A stretch of DNA of 64,000 nucleotides from Rhizobium leguminosarum (GTDB lineage Bacteria; Pseudomonadota; Alphaproteobacteria; Rhizobiales; Rhizobiaceae). Where the stretch lies: positions 186,001-250,000 of the forward strand of contig NZ_MZMU01000001.1 of NCBI RefSeq assembly GCF_004123835.1, read 5' to 3'. This document shows positions 17,348 to 25,952 of the stretch, in pieces. Each line of letters opens with the position of its first letter. Position 1 is the first letter of the stretch. The notes under the pieces were generated by a model. The model saw only the letters and a program-made list of their open reading frames with translations, had not been told where the DNA came from and searched no databases. The position numbers were made by a program, and so were the translations under genes.

Positions 17348-18982
17348 ATGGTCACCTTCACCCGTCGCGGTGCTCTCGGCCTTGCCACCGGCGTCGCCAG
17401 CTCGCTGATCCTGCCGCGCTTTTCCATCGCCCAGGCCGACAACCGTCCTTCGATCACCATCGCCGTCCAGAAGATCTCGAACTCGAACACGCTGGATACG
17501 TTGCGCGAACAGTCGAATGTCGGCCAGCGCATCTTCAATTCGTCGCTCTGGGAAAGCCTGATCGGCCTCGACTGGCTCGGCAACCTCTCGGCCGTTCCGT
17601 CGCTCGCCACCGAATGGCGCCGTATCGACGACAAGACCGTCGAGCTGAAACTGCGCCAAGGCGTCAAATTCCACAATGGCGACGAGATGACGGCCGAAGA
17701 CGTCGCCTTCTCCTTCAGCAAGGAACGTATGTTCGGCGATACGCAGCCGAGCACCGGCAAGACGATCTTCGTCACCGAAAAGAACCCGCTCGGCCGCGAA
17801 AGCAAGGAACTGCCGGTCGAAATTCCGGCCGTCGCCCGCCGTATCTGGCCGGCCCTGCTCGGCATCGAAATCGTCGACAAATACACCGTCCGCTTCGTCA
17901 ACGGTTCGCCTGACGTGACGATGGAAGGCCGCATCTCCGTTGCCGCCAGCGCCATCGCCAATCGCCGCGGCTGGGATGAGGCAAAGAGCTATCTCGACTG
18001 GGCCCGCGCACCGATCACGACCGGTCCCTACCGCGTCGCCGAATTCAAGCCGGACACCTACCTGATCTACGAAGCGCATGACGAGTATTGGGGCGGCCGC
18101 CCTCCGGTGAAGCAGATCCGCTTCGTCGAAGTTCCGGAAGTCGCCTCACGCGTCAATGGCCTGCTGTCCGGCGAATATCACCTCGCCAGCGACATCCCGC
18201 CGGACCAGATCGAAGGCATCGAAAAGAACGCTGCCTTCGAAGTCCAGGGCGGCATCATCACCAACCACCGCCTGACTGTATTCGACAAGACCCATGCCCA
18301 GCTCGGCAACCCGCTGGTGCGCCGCGCCTTCACGCATGCCATCGACCGTCAGGCGATCGTCGACTCGCTTTGGGCAGGCCGCACGCGCGTTCCGGCCGGC
18401 CTGCAGTGGGATTTCTATGGCGATATGCTGGTCAAGGATTGGACCGTGCCGGAATACAATCCTGATCTTGCCCGCCAGCTCCTCAAGGAAGCCAATTACA
18501 AGGGCGATCCGATCCCGTATCGCCTGCTGAACAACTACTATACCAACCAGACGCCGACGGCGCAGATCCTCGTCGAAATGTGGGCGCAGGTCGGCCTCAA
18601 CGTGCAGATCGAGATGAAGGAAAACTGGCAGCAGATCCTCGAAAAGACGCCGACGCGCGCCGTCCGCGACTGGTCGAACTCCGCGAGCTTCCCCGATCCG
18701 GTTTCCTCGATCGTCGCCCAGCACGGTCCGAACGGCCAGCAGCAGCAGGTCGGCGAGTGGACCAACGCCGAAATGAACACGCTGTCGACCTTCCTCGAGA
18801 CCAGCACCGATCGCGCCAAGCGCCATGACGCTTTCGCCCGCATGCTGCAGATCTGCGAGCGCGAAGACCCCGCCTATACCGTTCTCCACCAGAACGCCGT
18901 CTTCACCGCCAAGTCGAAGTCGATCAATTGGAAGGCCGCATCGGCCTTCGCCATGGACTTCCGCCAGGGCAACTGGTCCTGA
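17348..18982 (+). CDS. Peptide-type ABC transporter substrate-binding protein, family 5
   Basis: A 544-residue exported binding protein with a twin-arginine-like N terminus ('FTRRGALGLATG') and cleavage probably after 'FSIAQA'. The mature part fits solute-binding family 5 (DppA/OppA/NikA): 'LATEWRRIDDKTVELKLRQG', then 'VKFHNGDEMTAEDVAFSF'. It delivers its ligand to the permeases at 21176 and 22117. Only 34 bases follow the hydrolase stop, with AAGGAG before the ATG, so the two are co-transcribed. The ligand may be a phosphonate or sulfate ester rather than a peptide; that is inferred from position only. Confidence 0.88.
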   Translation: MVTFTRRGALGLATGVASSLILPRFSIAQADNRPSITIAVQKISNSNTLDTLREQSNVGQRIFNSSLWESLIGLDWLGNLSAVPSLATEWRRIDDKTVELKLRQGVKFHNGDEMTAEDVAFSFSKERMFGDTQPSTGKTIFVTEKNPLGRESKELPVEIPAVARRIWPALLGIEIVDKYTVRFVNGSPDVTMEGRISVAASAIANRRGWDEAKSYLDWARAPITTGPYRVAEFKPDTYLIYEAHDEYWGGRPPVKQIRFVEVPEVASRVNGLLSGEYHLASDIPPDQIEGIEKNAAFEVQGGIITNHRLTVFDKTHAQLGNPLVRRAFTHAIDRQAIVDSLWAGRTRVPAGLQWDFYGDMLVKDWTVPEYNPDLARQLLKEANYKGDPIPYRLLNNYYTNQTPTAQILVEMWAQVGLNVQIEMKENWQQILEKTPTRAVRDWSNSASFPDPVSSIVAQHGPNGQQQQVGEWTNAEMNTLSTFLETSTDRAKRHDAFARMLQICEREDPAYTVLHQNAVFTAKSKSINWKAASAFAMDFRQGNWS

Positions 18983-18999
18983 TCAAGGCCTGACGAGAT

Positions 19000-19030
19000 C
19001 AGCGAGCCGGGGGGAAACTCCGGCTCGCTG
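19000..19030 (+). other. Intra-operon hairpin after the binding-protein gene
   Basis: CAGCGAGCCGG (19000-19010) pairs exactly with CCGGCTCGCTG (19020-19030) around a 9-nt loop. There is no T-run after it, so it is more likely an mRNA-stabilising or partial attenuating structure that raises binding protein over the later genes than a full terminator. Confidence 0.6.
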
Positions 19031-19079
19031 CCATTTGGTGCACCGACTATCCGGAAACCAGGCAAGCCCGATAGGCACC

Positions 19080-19126
19080 AGCATGATGCCAAGAAGTGTA
19101 AGCGGTTTTCGGACGACATCATGCTC
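19080..19126. repeat. Short rhizobial palindromic repeat, copy 1
   Basis: About 47 bases, starting AGCATGATG and ending CATCATGCTC, with GTGTAAGCGGTTTTC inside. A near-identical copy lies at 33352-33399. The outer ends are inverted. The element is in an intergenic gap within an ABC operon in both cases, typical of mobile small repeats of rhizobia. Confidence 0.75.
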
Positions 19127-19172
19127 TCGTTCGGATCTGGCGGCCGACGGGAATGCAAGAAGGAGAGGCGAA

Positions 19173-20180
19173 ATGCCATTGGTCGAAATTTCCAATTTGA
19201 AGGTCGCTTTCAGCGGTGTCGAAGTCCTGCACGGCATCGATCTGGCGATCGAGAAGGGCGAGGCGGTGGGTCTCGTCGGCGAATCCGGCTGCGGCAAGTC
19301 GGTCACCTGGCTTGCGGCACTCGGGCTCCTGCCTGGAAAGGCTTCCGTCTCAGGCAGCGTGCGTCTCGGCAGCGATCAGCTGATCGGTGCGTCGCGCACT
19401 AAGCTCGAAAGCATTCGCGGCGGCCGCATCGCCATGATCTTCCAGGATCCGTCGAGCTCGCTCAACCCCGTCATCCGCGCCGGGCGCCAGATCGCCGAAG
19501 CCGTCGAACTGCACCGCGGCCTGACCGGCAGGGCCGCCCGCAACGAGGCCGTCCGCCTGATGGAAATGGTCGGCATTCCCGACGCGGTACGCCGTTTCGA
19601 CAATTTTCCGCATGAATTTTCCGGTGGCCAGAACCAGCGGCTGATGATCGCCATGGCGCTCGCCGGCAATCCTGATCTGCTGATCGCCGATGAGCCGACG
19701 ACGGCGCTGGACGCGACGATCCAGGCGCAGATCCTCGATCTGCTGATTTCGATCCGCGAGGAAACCGGCATGGCGATCGTCTTCATCAGTCATGATCTCG
19801 GCGCGGTGTCGCAGATCTGCGAACGCGTCTGCGTCATGTATGCCGGCAACGTTGTCGAGAAATGCCCGACGGGATCGTTGTTCCGGTCGCCGCGCCATCC
19901 CTATACGCGCGGGCTATTCGATGCCATTCCGCGTATCGATGCCGGCCGCACCCGGCTGGTACCGATCCCCGGCACCGTGCCGCAGCCCGGCCGGATGCCC
20001 GGCGGCTGCGCCTTCGCGCCGCGTTGCGGCCATGCCTCGGAACTCTGTCATAACAAGGTGCCGCCGCTCGTCGCACTTGACGACGACCGTGCCACCGCCT
20101 GCTTCCATCCGCTCAGTGACGGCGCCACCGCATCGAAACCGAACCTCATGCAGGCACAGCAGGGAGTGGCGTGGGCATGA
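19173..20180 (+). CDS. Peptide-type ABC transporter ATP-binding protein, DppD/OppD type
   Basis: A 335-residue ATPase. Walker A is GESGCGKSV at residues 36-44, the signature is 'FSGGQNQRL' and Walker B is 'LLIADEPT'. The C-terminal cysteine-containing stretch 'GGCAFAPRCGHASELC' is the oligopeptide-transporter extension that in some members binds an Fe-S cluster. The ATG at 19173 follows AAGGAGAG; the frame extends upstream without similarity. It pairs with the 20177 product as a heterodimer of nucleotide-binding subunits. Confidence 0.9.
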   Translation: MPLVEISNLKVAFSGVEVLHGIDLAIEKGEAVGLVGESGCGKSVTWLAALGLLPGKASVSGSVRLGSDQLIGASRTKLESIRGGRIAMIFQDPSSSLNPVIRAGRQIAEAVELHRGLTGRAARNEAVRLMEMVGIPDAVRRFDNFPHEFSGGQNQRLMIAMALAGNPDLLIADEPTTALDATIQAQILDLLISIREETGMAIVFISHDLGAVSQICERVCVMYAGNVVEKCPTGSLFRSPRHPYTRGLFDAIPRIDAGRTRLVPIPGTVPQPGRMPGGCAFAPRCGHASELCHNKVPPLVALDDDRATACFHPLSDGATASKPNLMQAQQGVAWA

Positions 20181-21172
20181 GCGAACCTCAGCTGATCGAA
20201 GCGAACGATCTCGTCAAGACCTATACGATGCGCCGCGGCGTCTTCGGAAAGCCTAGCCATGTCCGGGCGGTCGACGGCGTTTCGCTGTCGGTCGCACCGA
20301 AGACGACGCTCGGCATCGTCGGTGAATCCGGCTCAGGAAAATCGACGATGGGCCGGCTGCTGCTCGGGCTCGAAGCTCCGACCGAAGGCAGCGTCCACTT
20401 CGACGGGGAGGCGATGCCGGCACTCAGAACGCCGCGCTGGCGTAGCCTGAGGGCGCGCATGCAGCTCGTCTTCCAGGATCCGCTGGCAGCCCTTGACCGG
20501 CGCATCTCGATCGGCGCTCAGATCGGCGAACCGCTTGCCATCCATGCCGTCGGAAGCGAGGAGGGGCGGCGCGAACGTGTCGATGAACTGCTCGTCGCCG
20601 TCGGTCTTCGCCCCGATCAGGCGGAGCGTTATCCGCACGAGCTTTCGGGCGGCCAGCGCCAGCGCGTCGTCATTGCACGCGCCATCGCCACCAATCCGGA
20701 GCTTCTGGTCTGCGACGAGCCGGTCTCGGCTCTCGACGTCTCGATCCAGGCGCAGGTGATCAACCTGTTGCGCGACCTGCAGGAAAAGCGCGGCATCGCC
20801 ATGGCCTTCATCAGCCATGACCTGAAGGTGGTACGCAACATCGCCGATCGCGTCGCGGTGATGTATCTCGGCCGGATCGTCGAGGAAGCAGCTTCGGAGG
20901 ATATTTTCCGCAGCCCGTTGCATCCCTATACGCAGGCACTGGTCTCCAGCGTTCCGGTTCCCGGCACGGCGCTGCGCGACCGTATCATCCTGCAGGGAGA
21001 ACCGCCGAACCCCGCTGCCCGGCCTGCCGGCTGCGCCTTTCATCCCCGCTGCGGCCATGCGGTCGAGCGCTGCCGCGTCGAGACGCCGGCCCTCGTCACC
21101 ATCGAGGCGGGTCGAAAAGCTGCTTGCCACCTCGTCACGCCCGCATCCGCGTCAACGCTCATGGAGAGCTGA
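20177..21172 (+). CDS. Peptide-type ABC transporter ATP-binding protein, DppF/OppF type
   Basis: A 331-residue ATPase; Walker A GESGSGKST at residues 49-57, signature 'LSGGQRQRV', Walker B 'LLVCDEPVSALD'. The long insertion between the first strands and the C-terminal 'GCAFHPRCGHAVERC' are typical of DppF/OppF. ATG at 20177 overlaps the previous stop (ATGA); a GTG two codons earlier is less likely. Third gene of the importer. Confidence 0.9.
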   Translation: MSEPQLIEANDLVKTYTMRRGVFGKPSHVRAVDGVSLSVAPKTTLGIVGESGSGKSTMGRLLLGLEAPTEGSVHFDGEAMPALRTPRWRSLRARMQLVFQDPLAALDRRISIGAQIGEPLAIHAVGSEEGRRERVDELLVAVGLRPDQAERYPHELSGGQRQRVVIARAIATNPELLVCDEPVSALDVSIQAQVINLLRDLQEKRGIAMAFISHDLKVVRNIADRVAVMYLGRIVEEAASEDIFRSPLHPYTQALVSSVPVPGTALRDRIILQGEPPNPAARPAGCAFHPRCGHAVERCRVETPALVTIEAGRKAACHLVTPASASTLMES

Positions 21173-21175
21173 GCC

Positions 21176-22105
21176 ATGATCCGTTTCTTCCTGATAAGGG
21201 CGTTCCGCGCGCTGATGACCATCGTGCTGGTGGTGACTTTCGCCTTCGTCGTCCTGCGTCTTTCCGGCGACCCGGCCCTGACGATCATGGGCCCGGAAGC
21301 GCCGCCGGAAGCGATCCGCGCCTTCCGTGCCGCCTGGGGTCTCGATCAGCCGATCTGGGTGCAGTATCTGCGCTATTTCAGCGCGATCGCCCGCGGGGAT
21401 CTCGGTATCTCGATGCGCGACGGCCAATCGGCAATCCAGCTCGTGCTCGACCGCATTCCGGCAACGCTGGAGCTGACGATCCCGGCCCTCATCCTTAAAC
21501 TGGTGATCGGCATTCCGGCTGGCGTCTACGCCGCCCTCCACCGCGACAGCTCGACCGACCGCGCCGTCATGGCGAGCGCGGTGGTCGGTTTCACCATGCC
21601 GAGCTTCGTGCTCGGCCTCGTGCTGGTGCTGATCCTCTCCGTCACGCTCGGCCTGCTGCCGTCGGGCGGCCAGGACAGCTGGATGCATGCCATTCTGCCG
21701 ATCATCACCATGAGCATCGGTGGTGCCGGCATTCTTGCCCGCTTTGCCCGAAGCGCGATGATCGAGGTGCTTGGCCAGCCCTATATCCGTACGGCCAGTG
21801 CCAAAGGCACTGCCTGGCGAAACGTCGTCTGGGGCCATGCGCTGCCGAATGCGGCGATCCCGATCGTGACGATCGCCGGCTTCATGGTCGGCACGCTGAT
21901 CGCCGGCGCCGTCGTGGTGGAATCGCTGTTCTCCTGGCCGGGCGTCGGCCGGCTTCTCGTCGTCGCCGTGTCAAACCGCGATCTCGCCGTCGTTCAGTGC
22001 ATCCTGCTGTTGGTGGCAGCGACCATGGTGTTTTCGAATTTCGTCGTCGACATCCTTTACGGCTATCTCGACCCGCGTCTGCGCAGCAACCAGGCAAGGC
22101 ATTAA
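21176..22105 (+). CDS. Peptide-type ABC transporter permease, DppB type
   Basis: A 309-residue membrane protein with six predicted spans. The N terminus 'MIRFFLIRAFRALMTIVLVV' is the first span, followed by the DppB-type periplasmic loop with 'LRLSGDPALTIMGPEAPPEA'. The EAA region is 'YIRTASAKGTAWRNVVWGHAL', close to the family consensus. It forms the translocation pore with the 22117 product. Three bases separate it from the ATPase stop. Confidence 0.9.
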   Translation: MIRFFLIRAFRALMTIVLVVTFAFVVLRLSGDPALTIMGPEAPPEAIRAFRAAWGLDQPIWVQYLRYFSAIARGDLGISMRDGQSAIQLVLDRIPATLELTIPALILKLVIGIPAGVYAALHRDSSTDRAVMASAVVGFTMPSFVLGLVLVLILSVTLGLLPSGGQDSWMHAILPIITMSIGGAGILARFARSAMIEVLGQPYIRTASAKGTAWRNVVWGHALPNAAIPIVTIAGFMVGTLIAGAVVVESLFSWPGVGRLLVVAVSNRDLAVVQCILLLVAATMVFSNFVVDILYGYLDPRLRSNQARH

Positions 22106-22116
22106 GGAGCGGAACC

Positions 22117-22986
22117 ATGACAAATATCTCCGCTCAACCGGCGACCGTCATCCACGAAGTGCGCGCAAAGAAGAAGCGCGGCGTGCCCGTTTTCGTGATG
22201 ATCGGTTTTGCCTGGATCGCCGTCGTGATCCTGATCGCGCTGACGGCCGACTGGATCCGGCCCTACAATATCACCGCCTTCGACCTGAAGAACCGGCTGT
22301 CACCGCCAGGCAATGCCGCGCATTGGCTCGGAACCGACGAACTCGGCCGCGATGTTCTCTCCCGCCTCATCGTATCGATCCGCATCTCGCTGCTGATCGC
22401 CTTCGGCGCAACGCTGATCTCGGCCTTCGTCGGCACGACGCTCGGCTTTCTCGCCGCTTATTTCCGTGGCGTCGTCGAACAGCTCGTCGTCATGCTTGCC
22501 GATTTCCAGGCGGCCATGCCGTTCCTCATCATGGCACTTGCCGTGCTCGCCTTCTTCGGCAGTTCGCTGCCGCTGCTCATCTGCCTGATGGGCTTCTACG
22601 GCTGGGAACGCTATGCGCGCATCGCCCGCGGCCTTGCCATCGCCGCCAGTGGCCAGGGCTATGCCGCCGCCGTCACGCAGCTCGGCGCCAAGCCGGCCCA
22701 TGTCTATCTCAAGCATATCCTGCCGAACATCGCCTCGACGCTGATCGTCTCGATGACGCTGACTTTCCCCGAAATCATCCTGATGGAAAGCAGCCTTTCC
22801 TTCCTCGGCCTCGGCGTGCAGCCGCCGATGAGCAGCCTCGGTAACATGGTCGGCTACGGGCGCGAATATCTGACCCGCGCGCCCTGGATCATGCTGGCGC
22901 CGTCCTTCGTCATCATGCTGACGACGCTGTCGATCAGCATCACCGGCGACTGGCTGCGCGACAAGCTCGACCCGACGATCGCCTGA
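22117..22986 (+). CDS. Peptide-type ABC transporter permease, DppC type
   Basis: A 289-residue membrane protein; after a cytoplasmic N terminus and first span comes 'HWLGTDELGRDVLSRLIVSIR', the DppC signature, and an EAA loop with 'YAAAVTQLGAKPAHVYLKHIL'. AAGGAGCGG precedes the ATG at 22117; earlier in-frame sequence overlaps the DppB gene. It ends the operon. A 133-base gap with a large operator follows before the next LacI gene. Confidence 0.9.
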   Translation: MTNISAQPATVIHEVRAKKKRGVPVFVMIGFAWIAVVILIALTADWIRPYNITAFDLKNRLSPPGNAAHWLGTDELGRDVLSRLIVSIRISLLIAFGATLISAFVGTTLGFLAAYFRGVVEQLVVMLADFQAAMPFLIMALAVLAFFGSSLPLLICLMGFYGWERYARIARGLAIAASGQGYAAAVTQLGAKPAHVYLKHILPNIASTLIVSMTLTFPEIILMESSLSFLGLGVQPPMSSLGNMVGYGREYLTRAPWIMLAPSFVIMLTTLSISITGDWLRDKLDPTIA

Positions 22987-23076
22987 CGGCCTTCCGGTCG
23001 AGCTTCGATCGGCTGGCAAGAAAAACAGATCCTGCACATTCATTGCTGTTGACAACGGCGAGCAATCGATATTGTC

Positions 23077-23107
23077 TTGTAAAGCGGTTTACTAAACCGC
23101 TTTACAA
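23077..23107. promoter_or_regulatory. 31-bp operator palindrome before the LacI-type regulator
   Basis: TTGTAAAGCGGTTTA (23077-23091) is followed by one base (C, 23092) and its exact reverse complement TAAACCGCTTTACAA (23093-23107). A possible -35 TTGACA lies at 23049-23054. The centre is 28 bases before the ATG at 23120, a good position for autorepression of the whole operon by the LacI-family product. Confidence 0.8.
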
Positions 23108-23119
23108 TAGGTTTAGTCA

Positions 23120-24142
23120 ATGGCCAAGGGAACGACACCGAGTCTGAAGGATGTTGCCGCCGCCGCCGGGGTGTCGGTCACGACAGTGTCGCGTTTCGTC
23201 AACGGCAGCCTCGATCTTCCCTTTCAGACCAAGAAGCGCATCGAGGATGCGATCAAGACGCTGAACTACCGGCCGAACCCGCATGCGCGTCGCTTAAGCA
23301 GGGGGCGCTCGGACACGATCGGCCTCGTCGTGCCCGATATCGCCAATCCCTTCTTCGCGACCCTTGTCGCCGCCGTGGAGCAGGCGGCCGATGAAAAGAA
23401 GCTCGCCGTCTCATTGCATGCCACCCTGAACCGGCCAGGGCGCGAGATCGAATATCTGCAGCTGATCGAGCGCAATCACGTCGACGGCCTGATCTTCGTC
23501 ACCAACCATCCTGATGACGGCGCGCTTGCCGCCCTCATCAACGGCACCGGCAAGGTCATCATCGTCGACGAGGACATTCCCGATTCGAAGGCGCCGAAGC
23601 TGTTCTGCGATAACGAGCAGGGCGGTTATCTCGCCGGCCGGCACCTGGCCGAGCAGGGCCATCGGCATGTGCTGTTCATCGGCGGCGACGAGCGTATGAT
23701 CAGCGCCCGCAGGCGCTATGACGGCCTGCAGAAGGCGCTCAGGGAACAACATGGCGACGAGGCTCGGGCCGATCGTTATGCCGGCGAATATACGATCGAA
23801 TACGGCCGTGCGGCTGCGCTCGACTATCTCTCCGGAGACCGAAAGGCGACGGCGATCTTCGCCAGCTCCGACGAGATCGCCATCGGGCTGGTCGAGGTCT
23901 TCAGAAGCCAAGGCGTCTCGATCCCCGATGACATCTCGGTCATCGGCTTCGACGATGTCGGTCCGCTTCATCTTTTTGCACCGCCGCTGACCGCCATCCG
24001 TCAGCCGGTGCGCCAGATCGGCCGGCGGTCGCTGGAGCTGCTACTGGAAACCAATTGGCACGAGTGGAAACCATCTGCCTCGGAAGAACTCCTGCCTGTC
24101 GAAATCGTGGTGCGGAACTCCGTTGCGCCGCCTGCGAAATAA
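23120..24142 (+). CDS. LacI-family transcriptional regulator of the following operon
   Basis: A 340-residue LacI/GalR regulator: helix-turn-helix 'LKDVAAAAGVSVTTVSRFVN', then hinge 'YRPNPHARRLSRGRSDTIGL' and a sugar-binding-type effector domain with 'VIGFDDVGPLHLFAPPLTAI'. It is the first gene of the same-strand cluster running to 32230, and the 31-bp palindrome directly before it is probably its own operator. This would place the importer and six enzymes under one inducer. The inducer is unknown; the regulator's ligand is likely an imported sugar or nucleoside-like compound. Confidence 0.88.
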   Translation: MAKGTTPSLKDVAAAAGVSVTTVSRFVNGSLDLPFQTKKRIEDAIKTLNYRPNPHARRLSRGRSDTIGLVVPDIANPFFATLVAAVEQAADEKKLAVSLHATLNRPGREIEYLQLIERNHVDGLIFVTNHPDDGALAALINGTGKVIIVDEDIPDSKAPKLFCDNEQGGYLAGRHLAEQGHRHVLFIGGDERMISARRRYDGLQKALREQHGDEARADRYAGEYTIEYGRAAALDYLSGDRKATAIFASSDEIAIGLVEVFRSQGVSIPDDISVIGFDDVGPLHLFAPPLTAIRQPVRQIGRRSLELLLETNWHEWKPSASEELLPVEIVVRNSVAPPAK

Positions 24143-24180
24143 TAATCAGCAACGTCAAAAAACCAAAAGAGGATGAGAAC

Positions 24181-25134
24181 ATGACACTGAATTTGACAAG
24201 ACGAACGATGATCGCCGCCGCCGGCTTCACGGCATTGACCTTCATCGGCCTGTCCAGCGCCGCGGCGCAGGAAAAGAAGACCGTCGCGCTGGTGCAGATC
24301 AACCAGCAGGCGCTTTTCTTCAACCAGATGAATGAGGGCGCCCAGAAGGCGGCCGATGCCGCCGGCGTCAAACTGGTGATCTTCAACGCCAACAACGAAA
24401 CGACCGCGCAGAACAGCGCCATCGAAACCTACGTCCAGGAAAAGGTCTCCGGCCTTGCCGTCGTGGCGATCGACGTCAACGGCATCATGCCGGCGGTCAA
24501 GCAGGCGGCCGATGCCGGCATTCCGGTCGTGGCTATCGATGCCATCCTGCCGGACGGCCCGCAGAAGGCGCAGATCGGCGTCGACAATGCCGCGGCCGGC
24601 GCCGACATGGGCAAATACTTCCTCGACTACGTCAAGGCGAACATGGGCGGCAAAGCCAAGCTCGGCGTCGTCGGCGCGCTGAACTCGTTCATCCAGAACG
24701 TCCGTCAGGAGGGCTTCGAGAAGACCCTGAAAGGCGTCGACGGCATTGAAATGGCCGGCGTCGTCGATGGGCAGAACATCCAGGACAACGCCCTTGCGGC
24801 GGCTGAAAACCTGATCACCGCCAATCCTGACCTGACCGCGATCTACGCCACCGGCGAGCCGGCCTTGATGGGGGCGATCGCCGCCGTCCAGAGCCAGGGC
24901 AAGCAGGATAAGATCAAGGTATTCGGCTGGGATCTGACCGCCGAAGCCATTGCCGGCATCGATGCCGGCTTCGTCGTCGCCGTCGTCCAGCAGGATCCGG
25001 CCGCAATGGGCGGTGCCGCCGTCGACGCACTCGTCAAGGCCTCGGCCGGCGAAGCCGTCACCAAGACGATCTCGGTGCCGATCACCATCGTCACCAAGGA
25101 GAATGTCGAGCCGTACCGAGCCGTCTTCAAATGA
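24181..25134 (+). CDS. Ribose-type sugar ABC transporter substrate-binding protein
   Basis: A 317-residue exported protein with a signal peptide ('RRTMIAAAGFTALTFIGLSS', cleavage near 'AAAQE'). The rest is a type-1 binding protein like RbsB: 'VALVQINQQALFFNQMNEGA', 'VVAIDVNGIMPAVKQAADAG', and 'FGWDLTAEAIAGIDAG'. Such proteins bind pentoses, hexoses, autoinducer-2 or nucleoside-like ligands. AGAGGATGAGA precedes the ATG; the frame continues upstream into the regulator gene and is not used. Confidence 0.9.
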   Translation: MTLNLTRRTMIAAAGFTALTFIGLSSAAAQEKKTVALVQINQQALFFNQMNEGAQKAADAAGVKLVIFNANNETTAQNSAIETYVQEKVSGLAVVAIDVNGIMPAVKQAADAGIPVVAIDAILPDGPQKAQIGVDNAAAGADMGKYFLDYVKANMGGKAKLGVVGALNSFIQNVRQEGFEKTLKGVDGIEMAGVVDGQNIQDNALAAAENLITANPDLTAIYATGEPALMGAIAAVQSQGKQDKIKVFGWDLTAEAIAGIDAGFVVAVVQQDPAAMGGAAVDALVKASAGEAVTKTISVPITIVTKENVEPYRAVFK

Positions 25135-25952
25135 TCGAAAGCGGACAGCGTGACATCGCTGCCGCCGGTTCCGGAGGGCTCGCACCCTCCGGAACCGGAA
25201 CTTCCGGCGGCACCCGATCCGACCCGCGCATCTCGCTGCGCGGCATCCGCAAGTCGTTCGGCTCGCACCAGGCCCTGCGCGGCGTCGATCTCGACATCTT
25301 CCCTGGCGAATGCCTGGGCCTTGTCGGCGATAACGCCGCCGGCAAATCGACGCTGACGAAAATCATCTCGGGAACCTACATTCCCGATGCCGGCACAATC
25401 ACCATGGAAGGCGAAGAGGTTCGTTTCTCCGGCCCCGCGGATGCGCGCGGCAGAAACATCGAAATGGTGTTCCAGGATCTCAGCCTCTGCGATCATATCG
25501 ATGTCGTCGGCAATCTCTTCCTCGGCCGCGAACTCAGCCGCGGGCCGTTTCTCGACACCAGGACGATGTTGGCCGAAGCGCGCAAGATGCTGGATTCGCT
25601 TGAGATCCGCATCCCGAGGCTGACCGGCAAGGTCGCTCAGCTCTCCGGCGGGCAGCGTCAGGCGATCGCGATCGCACGCGCTGCCTCCTTCAAGCCGAAA
25701 GTGCTGATCATGGACGAGCCGACATCAGCACTTGCCGTCGCCGAGGTCGAGGCGGTTCTGGCCCTGATCAACCGCGTCAAGGCAAATGGGGTTTCGGTGA
25801 TCCTCATTACCCACCGGCTGCAGGATCTCTTCCGGGTCTGCGACCGTATCGCGGTGATGTACGAGGGCACGAAGGTGGCCGAACGGCAGATCGGCAGCAC
25901 CAACCTCGAAGACCTCGTCAGGCTGATCGTCGGTGAAGGAGCCAGACAATGA
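25131..25952 (+). CDS. Sugar ABC transporter ATP-binding protein, single-domain (FrcA-like)
   Basis: A 273-residue ATPase with one ABC domain, unlike the usual two-domain RbsA. Walker A is GDNAAGKST at residues 66-74, the signature is 'LSGGQRQAI' and Walker B 'VLIMDEPTSAL'. The first about 32 residues are rich in Gly, Ser and Pro and look disordered. It overlaps the binding-protein gene by ATGA at 25131. Single-domain ATPases with this architecture occur in the rhizobial fructose importer FrcBCA, but that does not establish the substrate. Confidence 0.88.
   Translation: MIESGQRDIAAAGSGGLAPSGTGTSGGTRSDPRISLRGIRKSFGSHQALRGVDLDIFPGECLGLVGDNAAGKSTLTKIISGTYIPDAGTITMEGEEVRFSGPADARGRNIEMVFQDLSLCDHIDVVGNLFLGRELSRGPFLDTRTMLAEARKMLDSLEIRIPRLTGKVAQLSGGQRQAIAIARAASFKPKVLIMDEPTSALAVAEVEAVLALINRVKANGVSVILITHRLQDLFRVCDRIAVMYEGTKVAERQIGSTNLEDLVRLIVGEGARQ

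Noticed and set aside
16306..17961. 551-residue minus-strand frame opposite the phosphonate monoester hydrolase and binding-protein genes
   Set aside because: It spans two well-supported plus-strand genes and its composition is that of an antisense shadow.
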